From Nocardia asteroides (GTDB lineage Bacteria; Actinomycetota; Actinomycetes; Mycobacteriales; Mycobacteriaceae), in contig NZ_CP089214.1 of NCBI RefSeq assembly GCF_021183625.1, forward strand, positions 2,480,001 through 2,544,000: a stretch of 64,000 nucleotides of DNA, read 5' to 3'. Below the pieces are notes generated by a model, which saw only the letters and a program-made list of their open reading frames with translations, ran no database searches and was not told the origin of the DNA. This document shows positions 29,209 to 38,188 of this stretch, one piece after another; within the stretch, counting starts at the first letter, position 1, and each line of letters begins with the position of its first letter. The position numbers and the translations under genes are program-made.

Positions 29209-29299
29209 GCCCGGCACCGATTCCGCTGCCGCGCAAGCTTTCCGGTCCGGCCGCGCCCGATGGGGCGGCCGGGCCCGCGCACCCGGGTAAAATCGGCCC

Positions 29300-29878
29300 G
29301 TGCTGTGCCGGTCCGGCCGCGGGAACGCGGATGCTCCCGCCGCGGTCGCGCGGGTGCGCGGCGCGGCGGCGGGAGCGCTGTCCGCGTGCCTGTCGGTGGC
29401 GGCGCACGGGTGGGCCGCCGCCCGCGCCGGGGTCGGGCTCGAGGCGCCCGGCTCCACCGCACTGGTGCTGCTGTTCGCGGCCGCCGCGGTCACCGGGGCG
29501 CTGATCGCAGGCGCGCCCGCACTGCGGGAGAGCGCCACCGCCCTGGTCGCCGCGCTCGGCACCGCCCAGGTGCTCGGGCACATCGGGCTCGGGTTCGAAT
29601 CCGGGCACCTGCACGGCGGCGATCTCCAGCTGACGCCCGCCATGCTCGCCGCGCACGCGGCCGCCGTCCTGGTCGCCGCGCTGCTCGTACACGGGACGGG
29701 CGCCGCTTGCCGCGCCGCCCTCGGCGCCCTCGCGCGAGCGTTGCCAGCGCGCGCCCCCGCCCTTCCGGTCGCGGACCGGACTCTGCTGCCGATCGCGCAC
29801 CGCGATCGGGTCGTGCTGCGCGTCTTCGCGCGCCACGGGCTGAGCAGCCGCGGCCCACCGCTGGGTTTCGTCCACTAG
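29300..29878 (+). CDS. Four-helix membrane protein
   Basis: 192 residues from a GTG. Four hydrophobic helices are visible at about 22-42, 52-70, 76-96 and 112-132. His residues lie in the loop between helices 3 and 4 (GHIGLGFESGHLHGGD), a possible metal site. The C-terminus is basic and cytoplasmic. It precedes the PepSY gene by 128 bases on the same strand, and similar proteins are often found next to PepSY or copper-related genes, so a role in metal handling is possible. I cannot name the family. Confidence 0.6.
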   Translation: MLCRSGRGNADAPAAVARVRGAAAGALSACLSVAAHGWAAARAGVGLEAPGSTALVLLFAAAAVTGALIAGAPALRESATALVAALGTAQVLGHIGLGFESGHLHGGDLQLTPAMLAAHAAAVLVAALLVHGTGAACRAALGALARALPARAPALPVADRTLLPIAHRDRVVLRVFARHGLSSRGPPLGFVH

Positions 29879-30006
29879 ACACCCTTCTCGCCGCCGGTCG
29901 TAGCACCGGCGAGCGCCGTCGCGCCCCGCCGGGGCACCGGCCGTCCCGCCGTGCCCGCGCCGCCGCCGCGAGAAGAGCCGACAGCCCTTCGACGAAACGA
30001 AACCCC

Positions 30007-31455
30007 ATGAGCATCACCGATGTCAGCCCACCCGACACCTCCCCCGACGACGTCCCCACCCCGGCACCCCGCCGCACCCTGCAACCCCTCGCCCTGCGCC
30101 TGCACTTCTACGCGGGCCTCTTCGTCGCCCCGTTCATCCTGATCGCCGCCGTGACCGGCGCCCTCTACGCCATCTCCCCCACCCTGGAGGCCATCACCTC
30201 CAAGGACCTCCTGCGCGTCCCGGTCGGGCAGATCGAGGCCCCGCTCGCCGAGCAGGTGCGCAACGGCGTCGCCGTCCGCCCCGACCTCACGCTGGTCGCG
30301 GTGGCCCCCGCCCCCACCCCCGGCGACACCACCCGGGTGCTCTTCGCCGACCCTGCCCTCGGCGAATCCGAACGCCGCGCGGTGTTCGTGAACCCCTACA
30401 CCGCCGAGCCGGTCGGCGACGCGGTGGTCTACGGCAGCTCCGGCGCGCTCCCGCTGCGCACCTGGATCTCCCAGCTGCACCGCCACCTGCACCTGGGCGA
30501 GCCGGGCCGGCTCTACAGCGAGCTGGCCGCCTCCTGGCTGTGGGTGATCGTGCTGGCCGGGCTGGCGCTGTGGATCCGCCGGGTGCGGGCGCGGCGGGCC
30601 CGCAACTCCGCGGCCTGGCTGCTCGCCCCCGACTCCGCGCAGCGCGGCCGCAACCGGCTGCTCACCTGGCACGGCGCGCTCGGTACCTGGGCACTGCCGA
30701 TGGCGCTGGTCCTCTCCGCCACCGGCATGACCTGGTCCACCTACGCGGGCGCGAACATCGACGAGCTGCGCGCCCAGCTGAGCTGGGTCACCCCCGCGGT
30801 CAGCGGCACGCTGCCCGGCGCCGAACCCGCGCACGCGCCCGGCGGCGACCACCACCCCGCCGGGCACACCCCCGCCCCCGAGGTGGACCCGGCCACCAGG
30901 ATCGCCGAGCTGGACGCCGTGCTCGCGGCCGCCCGCGCCGACGGCGTCACCCAGCCCGCCGAGATCACCGTGCCGAGCGCGGCCGATGAGGCGTTCATCG
31001 TGAAGGAGCGGCGGATCCCGGGCACCTACAGCGCCGACGCGGTCGCGGTGGACGGCACCACCGCACAGGTCACCGACCGGCTTCCGTACGCGGAGTGGCC
31101 GCTCATGGCCAAGTTCACCAACTGGGGCATCCAGTTCCACATGGGGCTGCTGTTCGGGCTGGTCAACCAGCTGCTGCTGCTGGCAACGGCGATCGGGCTG
31201 AGCACGGTGATCCTGCTCGGCTACCGCATGTGGTGGCGCAGGCGCCCGGCGCGCGCGACCGGCCGGAGCCTCGGCGCCACGGCGCCACGCCGCGGTGCGC
31301 TGCGCTCGACGCCGCTGCCGCTCGCGGTGGCCGCGGTGGCGGCCGCGCTGCTGGTCGGCTGGTTCGTCCCGCTGTTCGGGCTGAGCCTGCTCGGCTTCCT
31401 CGCGGTCGACTTCCTGCTCGGGCTGTTCAACCGCGCCCCGGCCGTAACCGACTGA
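30007..31455 (+). CDS. PepSY-associated transmembrane protein
   Basis: 482 residues. The first TM segment follows LRLHFYAGLFVAPFILIAAVTGALYAIS, a hallmark of PepSY-associated membrane proteins. Further helices lie at about 178-195, 224-245, 381-400 and at the C-terminus. A long extracellular segment between them has a His-rich stretch (AHAPGGDHHPAGHTP). Conserved HRHLHLGEPGR and WHGALGTWALP histidines may bind metal or haem. Homologues act in iron uptake as membrane reductases or siderophore processing proteins (family knowledge). It follows the four-helix gene and probably acts with it. Confidence 0.8.
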   Translation: MSITDVSPPDTSPDDVPTPAPRRTLQPLALRLHFYAGLFVAPFILIAAVTGALYAISPTLEAITSKDLLRVPVGQIEAPLAEQVRNGVAVRPDLTLVAVAPAPTPGDTTRVLFADPALGESERRAVFVNPYTAEPVGDAVVYGSSGALPLRTWISQLHRHLHLGEPGRLYSELAASWLWVIVLAGLALWIRRVRARRARNSAAWLLAPDSAQRGRNRLLTWHGALGTWALPMALVLSATGMTWSTYAGANIDELRAQLSWVTPAVSGTLPGAEPAHAPGGDHHPAGHTPAPEVDPATRIAELDAVLAAARADGVTQPAEITVPSAADEAFIVKERRIPGTYSADAVAVDGTTAQVTDRLPYAEWPLMAKFTNWGIQFHMGLLFGLVNQLLLLATAIGLSTVILLGYRMWWRRRPARATGRSLGATAPRRGALRSTPLPLAVAAVAAALLVGWFVPLFGLSLLGFLAVDFLLGLFNRAPAVTD

Positions 31456-31696
31456 CCCACAGCGAGCTTCGCCGAAAATTTGCCAACGGCTGAGGCGGCA
31501 CCTCCGCACCGCCGCCTCAGCACGGCAGATCGCGTCCACTGCCGCGATAACCGCTGAACCACCCCGTACCGAGCCGAAATGCCGGGCGTTTGTGCCCCGA
31601 GACCCCGGGTAGCCGATGAGTGTCCCGGTCGTCCAGCAGGACGACACACCAGCCCCGTTTCCCGGAGTGATCCCGGAGTGGGAAAGGAGTTACCCC

Positions 31697-32176
31697 ATGA
31701 GCACGATGACCGCGGCAGTCGACGTCGAGGTTCCGATCCGGACCGCGTACAACCAGTGGACCCAGTTCGAGTCCTTCCCGCACTTCATGGAGGGCGTCGA
31801 GGAGATCCGCCAGCTCGACGACAAGCACACGCACTGGCGCATCAAGGTCGGCCCGGTGACGAAGGAGTTCGACGCCACGATCACCGAGCAGCACCCCGAC
31901 GAGCGGGTGGCCTGGAAGTCGGACAGCGGCCCCGAGCACGCGGGCGTGATCACCTTCCACCGCCTGGACGACACCCACACCAGGGTGACCGCCCAGATCG
32001 ATGTCGACCCGGACGGCTTCCTGGAGCAGGTGGCCGACAAGACCGGTGTGCTGAAGCACCGGGTCAACGGCGACCTCGATCGCTTCAAGACATTCATCGA
32101 GAAGCAGGGGCACGAGACCGGTGCCTGGCGCGGCGATGTCCCCCGCCCGGATCAGCAGGCGCCCGGCACCATCTGA
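31697..32176 (+). CDS. SRPBCC (START-like) cyclase/dehydrase-type protein
   Basis: 159 residues. The fold is visible as VEVPIRTAYNQWTQFESFPHFMEGVEEIRQLDD, a beta-rich middle (THWRIKVGPVTKEFDATITEQ, RVAWKSDSG) and a long C-terminal helix (VLKHRVNGDLDRFKTFIEKQ). These proteins have a deep hydrophobic pocket and bind lipids or polyketides; a specific ligand cannot be inferred. ATG 31697 has AAGGAG at eight bases; the longer frame from 31616 has no matching ribosome site. It ends before a strong bidirectional terminator. Confidence 0.8.
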   Translation: MSTMTAAVDVEVPIRTAYNQWTQFESFPHFMEGVEEIRQLDDKHTHWRIKVGPVTKEFDATITEQHPDERVAWKSDSGPEHAGVITFHRLDDTHTRVTAQIDVDPDGFLEQVADKTGVLKHRVNGDLDRFKTFIEKQGHETGAWRGDVPRPDQQAPGTI

Positions 32177-32194
32177 TCCGACGCACCGACAGCA

Positions 32195-32233
32195 CGAGGG
32201 CCCCGGCCGCGCGATTCGCGGCCGGGGCCCTCG
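32195..32233. terminator. Bidirectional terminator
   Basis: A perfect 17-bp stem (arms 32195-32211 and 32217-32233) with a five-base loop lies between two convergent genes, the SRPBCC gene and the small membrane protein gene. It is suited to stop transcription from both sides. Confidence 0.85.
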
Positions 32234-32242
32234 CCGTGTGCG

Positions 32243-32512
32243 CTACTCGGCGGGCGCGATCTTCTCCGAGTCGAGCGGCGCCTCCGGGTCGGCGACCGGC
32301 GTGGTCTGGGCGACGTGCACCGGGCGCAGCAGCACCCAGGCGATGAAGGCGAGCCCGACGGCGAGGATGCCGATCCCGGCCCACAGATTGATGTTCCAGC
32401 CGCCGGTCTTGGCCTGCTCGGCGGCGGTGTTGTTCACCAGCCCGGTGACGAGCAGGACCACGCCGTAGATGCTCAGTAGCGAGCCGACGATGGTGCGAAT
32501 GTCGAAAAGCAT
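32243..32512 (-). CDS. Small two-helix membrane protein, symporter partner
   Basis: 89 residues with two hydrophobic helices (about 8-28 and 43-63) and a short acidic C-terminal tail. It lies 12 bases after the sodium:solute symporter gene and is surely co-transcribed with it. Small accessory subunits of this kind are known for some SSS-family symporters, but I cannot confirm that this is one. Confidence 0.65.
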   Translation of the reverse strand: MLFDIRTIVGSLLSIYGVVLLVTGLVNNTAAEQAKTGGWNINLWAGIGILAVGLAFIAWVLLRPVHVAQTTPVADPEAPLDSEKIAPAE

Positions 32513-32524
32513 CGGGGAAGCTCC

Positions 32525-34285
32525 TTATCCGACGAAGATGTTCAGCGCGATGACCAGCACCAGCGCGATACCGGCGAGCAGCACCGGCCGCTGGTACCAG
32601 GGCAGCGAGTCCGCGTCCGGGTCGGTGCGCATCTCCTTCGGCGTCTCCGAGTACACCAGCCCGGCCAGCTCGGCGGCCGGCTTCGGCGCGGTGAACCGGG
32701 TGACCACCACGCTCACCACGATGTCGACCACGAACGCCGTTCCCGCGGCCACGAAGCTCGCGCCCTGCCCGGAGAGCGAGGTCACCTCGAACTCGTTGAG
32801 CAGGAAGACGAAGATCGCCGATGCGGTACCGGCGACCAGCCCGGCCCAGCCCGCGGTCGGGGTCATCCGCTTCCAGAACATGCCGAGGATGAAGGTGGCG
32901 AAGAGCGGCGCGTTGAAGAAGCTGAACAGCGTCTGCAGGTAGTCCATGATGTTGGCGAAGTTGCCCGCGATGAACGCGGTGAAGATCGCGGCAACGGTGG
33001 CGCCGATCGTCGCGAGCCGGCCGATCCGGAGGTAGTAGCCGTCCGGCCGGTCCTTCTTCACGTACTGCTGCCACAGGTCGTAGCTGAACACCGTGTTGAA
33101 CGCGGAGATGTTCGCGGCCATGCCCGCCATGAACGCGGCGAGCAGCCCGGCCAGGCCGACGCCGAGCAGCCCGTTCGGCAGCACGTCCTTCATCAGGTAC
33201 AGCAGCGCCTGGTTGTACGAGGTGTCCCCGGTGAAGTCCGGGTTCGCCGCCCGCTGCGCCTTGTACTCGGCCATCTCCGGCACCAGCACCGCGCTGATCA
33301 TGCCGGGGATCACGACGATCAGCGGGATGAACATCTTCGGGTAGGCGCCGATGATCGGGGTGCGCCGCGCCGCCGAGATGGAGTGCGTGGCCAGGGCCCG
33401 CTGCACCTCGACGAAGTTCGTCGTCCAGTAGCCGAAGGAGAGCACGAAGCCCAGGCCGAAGACGATGCCGAGGACCGAGAGGAAGTTGTTGCTGAACCCG
33501 CTCAGCTCGTTGCCCGGCCAGGACTCCAGCTGCGCGGCGCCGCCGGGCGAGTCGATGATCCGCTCCTTCAGCCCGCTCCAGCCGCCCGCCTTGTGCAGCC
33601 CGACCAGGGTGAGCGGCAGCAGCGCCGCCACGATCACGAAGAACTGCAGCACCTCGTTGTAGATGGCGGCCGAGAGCCCGCCCAGGGTGATGTAGGAGAG
33701 CACGATCACCGCGGCGACCACCACCGACACCCACAGCGGCCAGCCGAGCAGCACGTTCAGGATGGTGCCGAGCAGGTACAGGTTCACCCCGGCGATGAGG
33801 ATCTGCGCCACCGCGAAGCTCAGCGCGTTCACCAGGTGCGCGCCGGTGCCGAAGCGCCTGCGCATGAACTCCGGCACCGAGCGCACCTTGGAGCCGTAGT
33901 AGAAGGGCATCATCACCACGCCGAGGAAGAGCATGGCGGGGATGGCGCCGATCCAGAAGTAGTGGAACGTCGGGAAGCCGTACTCGGCGCCGTTGGCCGA
34001 CATGCCCATGATCTCGACCGCGCCCAGATTCGCCGAGATGAAGGCGAGGCCGGTCACCCAGGCGGGCAGCGAGCGGCCGGAGAGGAAGAAGTCGATGCTG
34101 GACGAGACGCGCTGCCGCGCCAGCAGCCCGATGCCGATGACGAACACGAAGTAGAGCGCCACCAGCGCGAAGTCCACGGCGCTCGCGTCCAGCCGGAGGG
34201 ACTCGGCGGCGAGCACCGCTCTGTCGGTCGGTAAGGGGACTGCCGGTGGTACGGAGGACAACACGGATGAGTCGGGAAGCGGCAC
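32525..34285 (-). CDS. Sodium:solute symporter (SSS family)
   Basis: 586 residues with about 14 hydrophobic segments. The family signature region GLAFISANLGAVEIMGMSANGAEYG and the sugar-type helix FGYWTTNFVEVQRALATHSI are present, as in SGLT-like transporters. After a variable N-terminus of about 35 residues the helices begin with FALVALYFVFVIGIGLLARQR. The GTG at 34285 has AGGAGG six bases upstream. The likely role is sodium-driven uptake of a sugar or organic solute; the substrate is not evident. The neighbour downstream is a small membrane partner. Confidence 0.85.
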   Translation of the reverse strand: MPLPDSSVLSSVPPAVPLPTDRAVLAAESLRLDASAVDFALVALYFVFVIGIGLLARQRVSSSIDFFLSGRSLPAWVTGLAFISANLGAVEIMGMSANGAEYGFPTFHYFWIGAIPAMLFLGVVMMPFYYGSKVRSVPEFMRRRFGTGAHLVNALSFAVAQILIAGVNLYLLGTILNVLLGWPLWVSVVVAAVIVLSYITLGGLSAAIYNEVLQFFVIVAALLPLTLVGLHKAGGWSGLKERIIDSPGGAAQLESWPGNELSGFSNNFLSVLGIVFGLGFVLSFGYWTTNFVEVQRALATHSISAARRTPIIGAYPKMFIPLIVVIPGMISAVLVPEMAEYKAQRAANPDFTGDTSYNQALLYLMKDVLPNGLLGVGLAGLLAAFMAGMAANISAFNTVFSYDLWQQYVKKDRPDGYYLRIGRLATIGATVAAIFTAFIAGNFANIMDYLQTLFSFFNAPLFATFILGMFWKRMTPTAGWAGLVAGTASAIFVFLLNEFEVTSLSGQGASFVAAGTAFVVDIVVSVVVTRFTAPKPAAELAGLVYSETPKEMRTDPDADSLPWYQRPVLLAGIALVLVIALNIFVG

Positions 34286-34545
34286 TGCATTCCTCCTGTC
34301 GAACCTGATCGGGTCCTGTCCGGAGATTGTGCACCACGATCGCGCTCCGCAGTGGGAGAAATCCTGGACAGTCGCCCAGGCGATGCCGAAGCTCCATCGC
34401 CGCAGGCCGGAGGGGTGTGGACGCCCGAGCGGTCAGCACCGTTTCGGCGAACCGCCCTGCGAACCCGGCCGAGTTGGCGCACAGTCGAATTCGTTGCTGA
34501 ACGCGGCCCGCGCATCCGGCGGGCCGGGGGAATCGGAGGGGCACC

Positions 34546-35157
34546 ATGATGCACAACACCGCGCGCGGAGCGGTCTCGGCACAGCGCAGCGCGCTGCTCG
34601 GGCTGCCGTGGGTGGAGCGATTACGCACCCCGGCGAGCAGGCCCGCCCGCGCGGCCCGGTCGTCCGGTATACCACTGACCATCGAGATCGGCGCGGCGAC
34701 CGGAACCGGCCCGACGGCGCTGGCGGCGTTCGACGCGGCGCTGCGCGAGCTCGGCGTCGGCGAGGCGAACCTGATCCGGCTGTCGTCGGTGATCCCGCCG
34801 CGCGCCCGGCTGGTGCGCGGCGCGCGGGTGCGCAAGCCGATCGCCTGGGGGGACCGGCTGTACTGCGTGTACGCCGCCGAGCACACCGAGGAGCCGGGCA
34901 CGCTGGCGGCCGCGGGCATGGGCTGGGTGCTGCGCACCGACGGCTCGGGGGCCGGGCTCTTCGTCGAGCACGAGGCCGGGAGCGCGGCCGAGGTGGAGGC
35001 GCTGATCCGGGCCAGCCTCACCGACATGACCCGGCGCAGGAGCGCCGACTTCGGCCCGATCCAGCTGTGCGTCACCGAGATTCGCGCGGAGGCCGAGCCC
35101 GTCTGCGCGCTGGTGCTCGCCGCGTACCGGGCCACGGGCTGGGACGGCGCCCGGTGA
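34546..35157 (+). CDS. Pyruvoyl-dependent arginine decarboxylase-like
   Basis: 203 residues. The family fold is visible: TGTGPTALAAFDAALRELGVGEANLIRLSSVIPPRARLV contains the Ser-Ser pair at which the precursor cleaves itself to make a pyruvoyl group. The region DRLYCVYAAEH and the C-terminal GWVLRTDGSGAGLFVEHEAGS complete it. Such enzymes turn arginine into agmatine without PLP. GGAGG lies before the ATG. Its stop overlaps the next gene by four bases. The downstream genes are a GNAT-like protein and a diguanylate cyclase, an unusual setting for agmatine production. Confidence 0.82.
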   Translation: MMHNTARGAVSAQRSALLGLPWVERLRTPASRPARAARSSGIPLTIEIGAATGTGPTALAAFDAALRELGVGEANLIRLSSVIPPRARLVRGARVRKPIAWGDRLYCVYAAEHTEEPGTLAAAGMGWVLRTDGSGAGLFVEHEAGSAAEVEALIRASLTDMTRRRSADFGPIQLCVTEIRAEAEPVCALVLAAYRATGWDGAR

Positions 35158-35723
35158 GCGAGCTGCACGTGACCGTGGAGACCAACGTTCCCGAGGCACA
35201 GATCGCGCTCTTCCAGGCCCTCTACGAGGAGGCCTTCGGCCCGCTGCGCACCACCGCCGCCGCACGGCAGGTGTTGCACCCCGGTGAGTTTCGCGCGGAG
35301 ATGGTCGACCCGCGGATCCACAAGCACGTGGCGCGGCTGCCGTCGGGGGAGCCGATCGGCGTCACCACGCTGACCCGCTGCCTGGAGACGGTACCGTGGA
35401 TCAGCCCCGAGTACTTCGCCGCGCGTTACCCGGAACACGCCGCGCGAAACGCGGTTTTCTACGCGGGATTCACCCTCGTTGCGCCGAGCGCGCGCCATGG
35501 CGCCGCGTTCCATGTCATGATCGAATCAGTGGTTCGGGTACTCGTGGCCGAGCGTGCGGTGGTCGGCTGGGATATCTGCTCGTACAACAACACTCGCTTC
35601 TCGTTCGCGGACGGCATCAGGGCCGCGCTGGACGAGCGGGCGAGCGTCGACGTCGCGGTGGAGGACTCCCAGATCTACTACGCGGCACGGTTCACCGGGA
35701 ACGGCGCGACCGAGGGGGGCTGA
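35154..35723 (+). CDS. GNAT-like N-acyltransferase candidate
   Basis: 189 residues from a GTG that overlaps the decarboxylase stop. The central part (GEPIGVTTLTRCLETVPWISPEYF, then AVFYAGFTLVAPSARHG, FHVMIESVVRVLVAERAVVGWDIC) looks like a GNAT or autoinducer-synthase-type acyltransferase fold, but no motif is decisive. Its position suggests that it acts on agmatine or a related amine. Its own stop overlaps the next ATG (TGATG). This is inference from context; a wholly different fold is possible. Confidence 0.55.
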   Translation: MSELHVTVETNVPEAQIALFQALYEEAFGPLRTTAAARQVLHPGEFRAEMVDPRIHKHVARLPSGEPIGVTTLTRCLETVPWISPEYFAARYPEHAARNAVFYAGFTLVAPSARHGAAFHVMIESVVRVLVAERAVVGWDICSYNNTRFSFADGIRAALDERASVDVAVEDSQIYYAARFTGNGATEGG

Positions 35724-37246
35724 TGAACGTGCACGACGGACGAACGGCCGGGAAGCTCGCGCAGCCGGGGGCGCGCTGCTGCGCGCTGTTGCTGGCGGGC
35801 GCCGCCGCCATCGGGGTCGACCTGCTGGCGGGCACCGGCCCGGTGGCCTTCGGCGCCACCGCGTTCGTCGTGCTGGGCTCGCTGGGCATGATCGGGTTCG
35901 GGCTGTGGCGGTACCGCCCGGCGCACCCGCTGCCCTGGTACCTGCTCTCCGCCTCGGCGGTGGCCTTCGCCGCCGGCACGGCGCTGCGCGGCACCGGGCT
36001 GCAACCGCTGGACGACATCTGCACCCTGACCGGGTACGCCGGGATCGGCGCGGCCGCCACGCTCTGGCTGCGGCCGCGGCAGGCGCGCGCCAACCACGAC
36101 CTGCTGCTCGACTCCGGGCTGATCGGGCTCGGCGCGCTGCTCGCCTCCTGGACCTTCCTGATCTCGCCGATCCTGAGCTCGACCGGGCCGGGCGCGGTGG
36201 CGCTGATCGCGGCGGCGTACCCGGTGCTGGACGCGCTGCTGCTGACGCTGGTCGCCTACTCGATGGCGACCGGCACCTCGGAGCCATCGCTGCGGCTGCT
36301 GCACATCGGGCTGCTCGCGATCCTGATCGGCGATCTCGGCTACAGCCTGGACACGGTCGGCGCGCGGCTGGTCGGCGACGACGTCCTGCAGGCGCCGCTG
36401 CTCGTCGCGTACCTGGCCGTCGGGGTGGCCGCCGTGCACCCGACCATGACCTCGCTCGGCGCCCAGCGGCACATCCACCCGCAGCACTCGCGGCAGCGCG
36501 CCAGCATGATCGCGGTGGCGCTGATCGTCGCCGCGCTGGTGCCGGTGGTCGGCTCCAGCCCGACCTTCCTGGACCGGGCGGTGGTCTCGGCGCTCTTCGC
36601 GCTCATGCTGATCGGCGTGCTGGTCCGCAGCGAGCGCGCCATCGTGCGCAGCGCCCGCAGCGAGCGCAGGGCCCAGTACCAGGCCGACCACGACATGCTC
36701 ACCGGGTTGCTCAACCGCTCGGCGCTGCTGCGCGCGCTCGGCCACAGCCGGGAGCGCTGGCCCGAGCACCCGCTCTGTCTGCTCTTCCTCGACCTGGACG
36801 GCTTCAAGATGGTCAACGACAGCTACGGCCACGCCGTCGGCGACGAGCTGATCGCCAACGCCGCCGCCCGGATCCGCCGGGTGGTCGGCAACCGGGATGT
36901 CGCCGCCCGCTACGGCGGCGACGAGTTCGTCGTGCTCGCCCCGCTGGACCGGGAGCGGGCGGGGGCGCTGGCCGAGCGGCTGCTCGCCGCCTTCGTGCGG
37001 CCGTTCGAGCTGAGCGTCGGCGAGATCCCGATCACCGCCAGCATCGGCGTCGCCTGCGACGGCCCGCGCAGCTTCGACGCGGGCGTCTACGAACTACTAC
37101 GCGAGGCCGACTCGGCGATGTACCACGCCAAGGAGCGCTCGCTGGGCTATGCCTACCGCGAGGACGTCCGGCACCTGCCCACCGAGCCGGGGCGGCGGGT
37201 CTGGCTGCCGAAGGGTATCGACAGCACGGTGAACACTGCGGTCTAG
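35723..37246 (+). CDS. Membrane diguanylate cyclase (GGDEF)
   Basis: 507 residues. About eight hydrophobic helices fill residues 20-310. A GGDEF domain follows, with DHDMLTGLLNRSALLRAL, FLDLDGFKMVNDSYGHAVGDELI and the active site RYGGDEFVVL (about 396-405), so the catalytic motif is intact. The RxxD inhibitory site that normally lies before it is not present, which suggests no product feedback. The enzyme should make cyclic di-GMP from GTP. The ATG overlaps the previous stop. The stop overlaps the convergent stop of the DUF6319 gene in a shared CTAG. Confidence 0.88.
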   Translation: MNVHDGRTAGKLAQPGARCCALLLAGAAAIGVDLLAGTGPVAFGATAFVVLGSLGMIGFGLWRYRPAHPLPWYLLSASAVAFAAGTALRGTGLQPLDDICTLTGYAGIGAAATLWLRPRQARANHDLLLDSGLIGLGALLASWTFLISPILSSTGPGAVALIAAAYPVLDALLLTLVAYSMATGTSEPSLRLLHIGLLAILIGDLGYSLDTVGARLVGDDVLQAPLLVAYLAVGVAAVHPTMTSLGAQRHIHPQHSRQRASMIAVALIVAALVPVVGSSPTFLDRAVVSALFALMLIGVLVRSERAIVRSARSERRAQYQADHDMLTGLLNRSALLRALGHSRERWPEHPLCLLFLDLDGFKMVNDSYGHAVGDELIANAAARIRRVVGNRDVAARYGGDEFVVLAPLDRERAGALAERLLAAFVRPFELSVGEIPITASIGVACDGPRSFDAGVYELLREADSAMYHAKERSLGYAYREDVRHLPTEPGRRVWLPKGIDSTVNTAV

Positions 37247-38031
37247 TCGCCGAGCTCGGTGAGCAGTTTCCTCGCCTGCTCCAGTTCGGCCTGGAGCTGG
37301 GCGACCTTGGCCTGCTGATCGCGGCGGACGGCCTCGAGGATGCCCGTGACGACCTCCTCGACCTCGGGGTGCAGGATCTTGGCCGCCTGCGAGATCGCGG
37401 TGGTGCTGATCGCGAGGCCGCGCACCGTGCGCTTCTTGCCGCTCACCACGTCGACCGTCCACTCGCCCTCGGCGGTGCCGTTGAGCGTGATGGTGACCTC
37501 CGGCGTCTTCGCCTTGCGGGCCGGGGCCTTGGCCGGGCGCGGCTTGGGCTCGGCGGTGGCCGCCGGGGCGGCGGGCTTGGGGGCCGTGGTCGGCTGTGTC
37601 ACGGGGGTGTCCTCCCTGGGGGTCGGTGTCGGGGCAACAGTATTCGCGGGCGCCTGGCCCGGGGGCGCGGGGGCAGGGCGGGCAGGCCCCGGCCCGGGAG
37701 CGACGGCGCCGGAGGCTGCGGCACCGGTGCCGGGCGCGGCACCGGCAGGCGCCTTCGGCGGGGCCGGCTTGGCCGGGCGGACGGGCTTGACCAGCGTGAC
37801 CTCGACCGGGGAGAAGGCGAGCACGTCCTTCGAACCGGTGGGTTTGACCTGCAGGAAATCCCCGTCGGATGGATCGCCGAGGGAGAGCACCTTGCCGGAT
37901 CTGCCCTCCGGCACGCCGACCGCGGCCGAGGTGAACCACACCATCGGCGGCCTGCCCGCGGCTATCTCCGCCGCGATCTGATTGATCTCGCTGTCGGACA
38001 GGGGTTTCGGCCGGTTACGTGGCGAGGGCAT
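37243..38031 (-). CDS. DUF6319-type protein with Pro/Ala linker
   Basis: 262 residues from ATG 38031. The N-terminal 75 residues form a conserved helical and beta part (LSDSEINQIAAEIAAGRPPMVWFTSAAVGVPEGRSGKV, SFSPVEVTL-like end). A linker of about 100 residues is very rich in Pro, Ala and Lys. The C-terminal part ends in a coiled coil (VRRDQQAKVAQLQAELEQARKLL). Actinobacterial proteins of this kind are known only as DUF6319. The Lys/Pro/Ala linker resembles nucleoid-binding proteins, a weak hint only. Confidence 0.7.
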   Translation of the reverse strand: MPSPRNRPKPLSDSEINQIAAEIAAGRPPMVWFTSAAVGVPEGRSGKVLSLGDPSDGDFLQVKPTGSKDVLAFSPVEVTLVKPVRPAKPAPPKAPAGAAPGTGAAASGAVAPGPGPARPAPAPPGQAPANTVAPTPTPREDTPVTQPTTAPKPAAPAATAEPKPRPAKAPARKAKTPEVTITLNGTAEGEWTVDVVSGKKRTVRGLAISTTAISQAAKILHPEVEEVVTGILEAVRRDQQAKVAQLQAELEQARKLLTELGD

Positions 38032-38188
38032 GGCGGGCTCCGAGCAATCTGCGGGGTGTGCTGACGGGTGTGCGTCGATGATGCCGCACGGCACCGACAG
38101 CCGAGCACCGAGCCGGGCGGAACGGCCCCCGTTTGAGGGCGGCGGGGGCGGGAACCCGGTCCGTATCCATCGAGGAAGGGGTTCTGTC

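Noticed and set aside
32094..35513. Minus-strand frame of 1139 codons
   Set aside because: It overlaps the symporter in a different frame and the decarboxylase on the other strand, and has no domain; a GC artefact.
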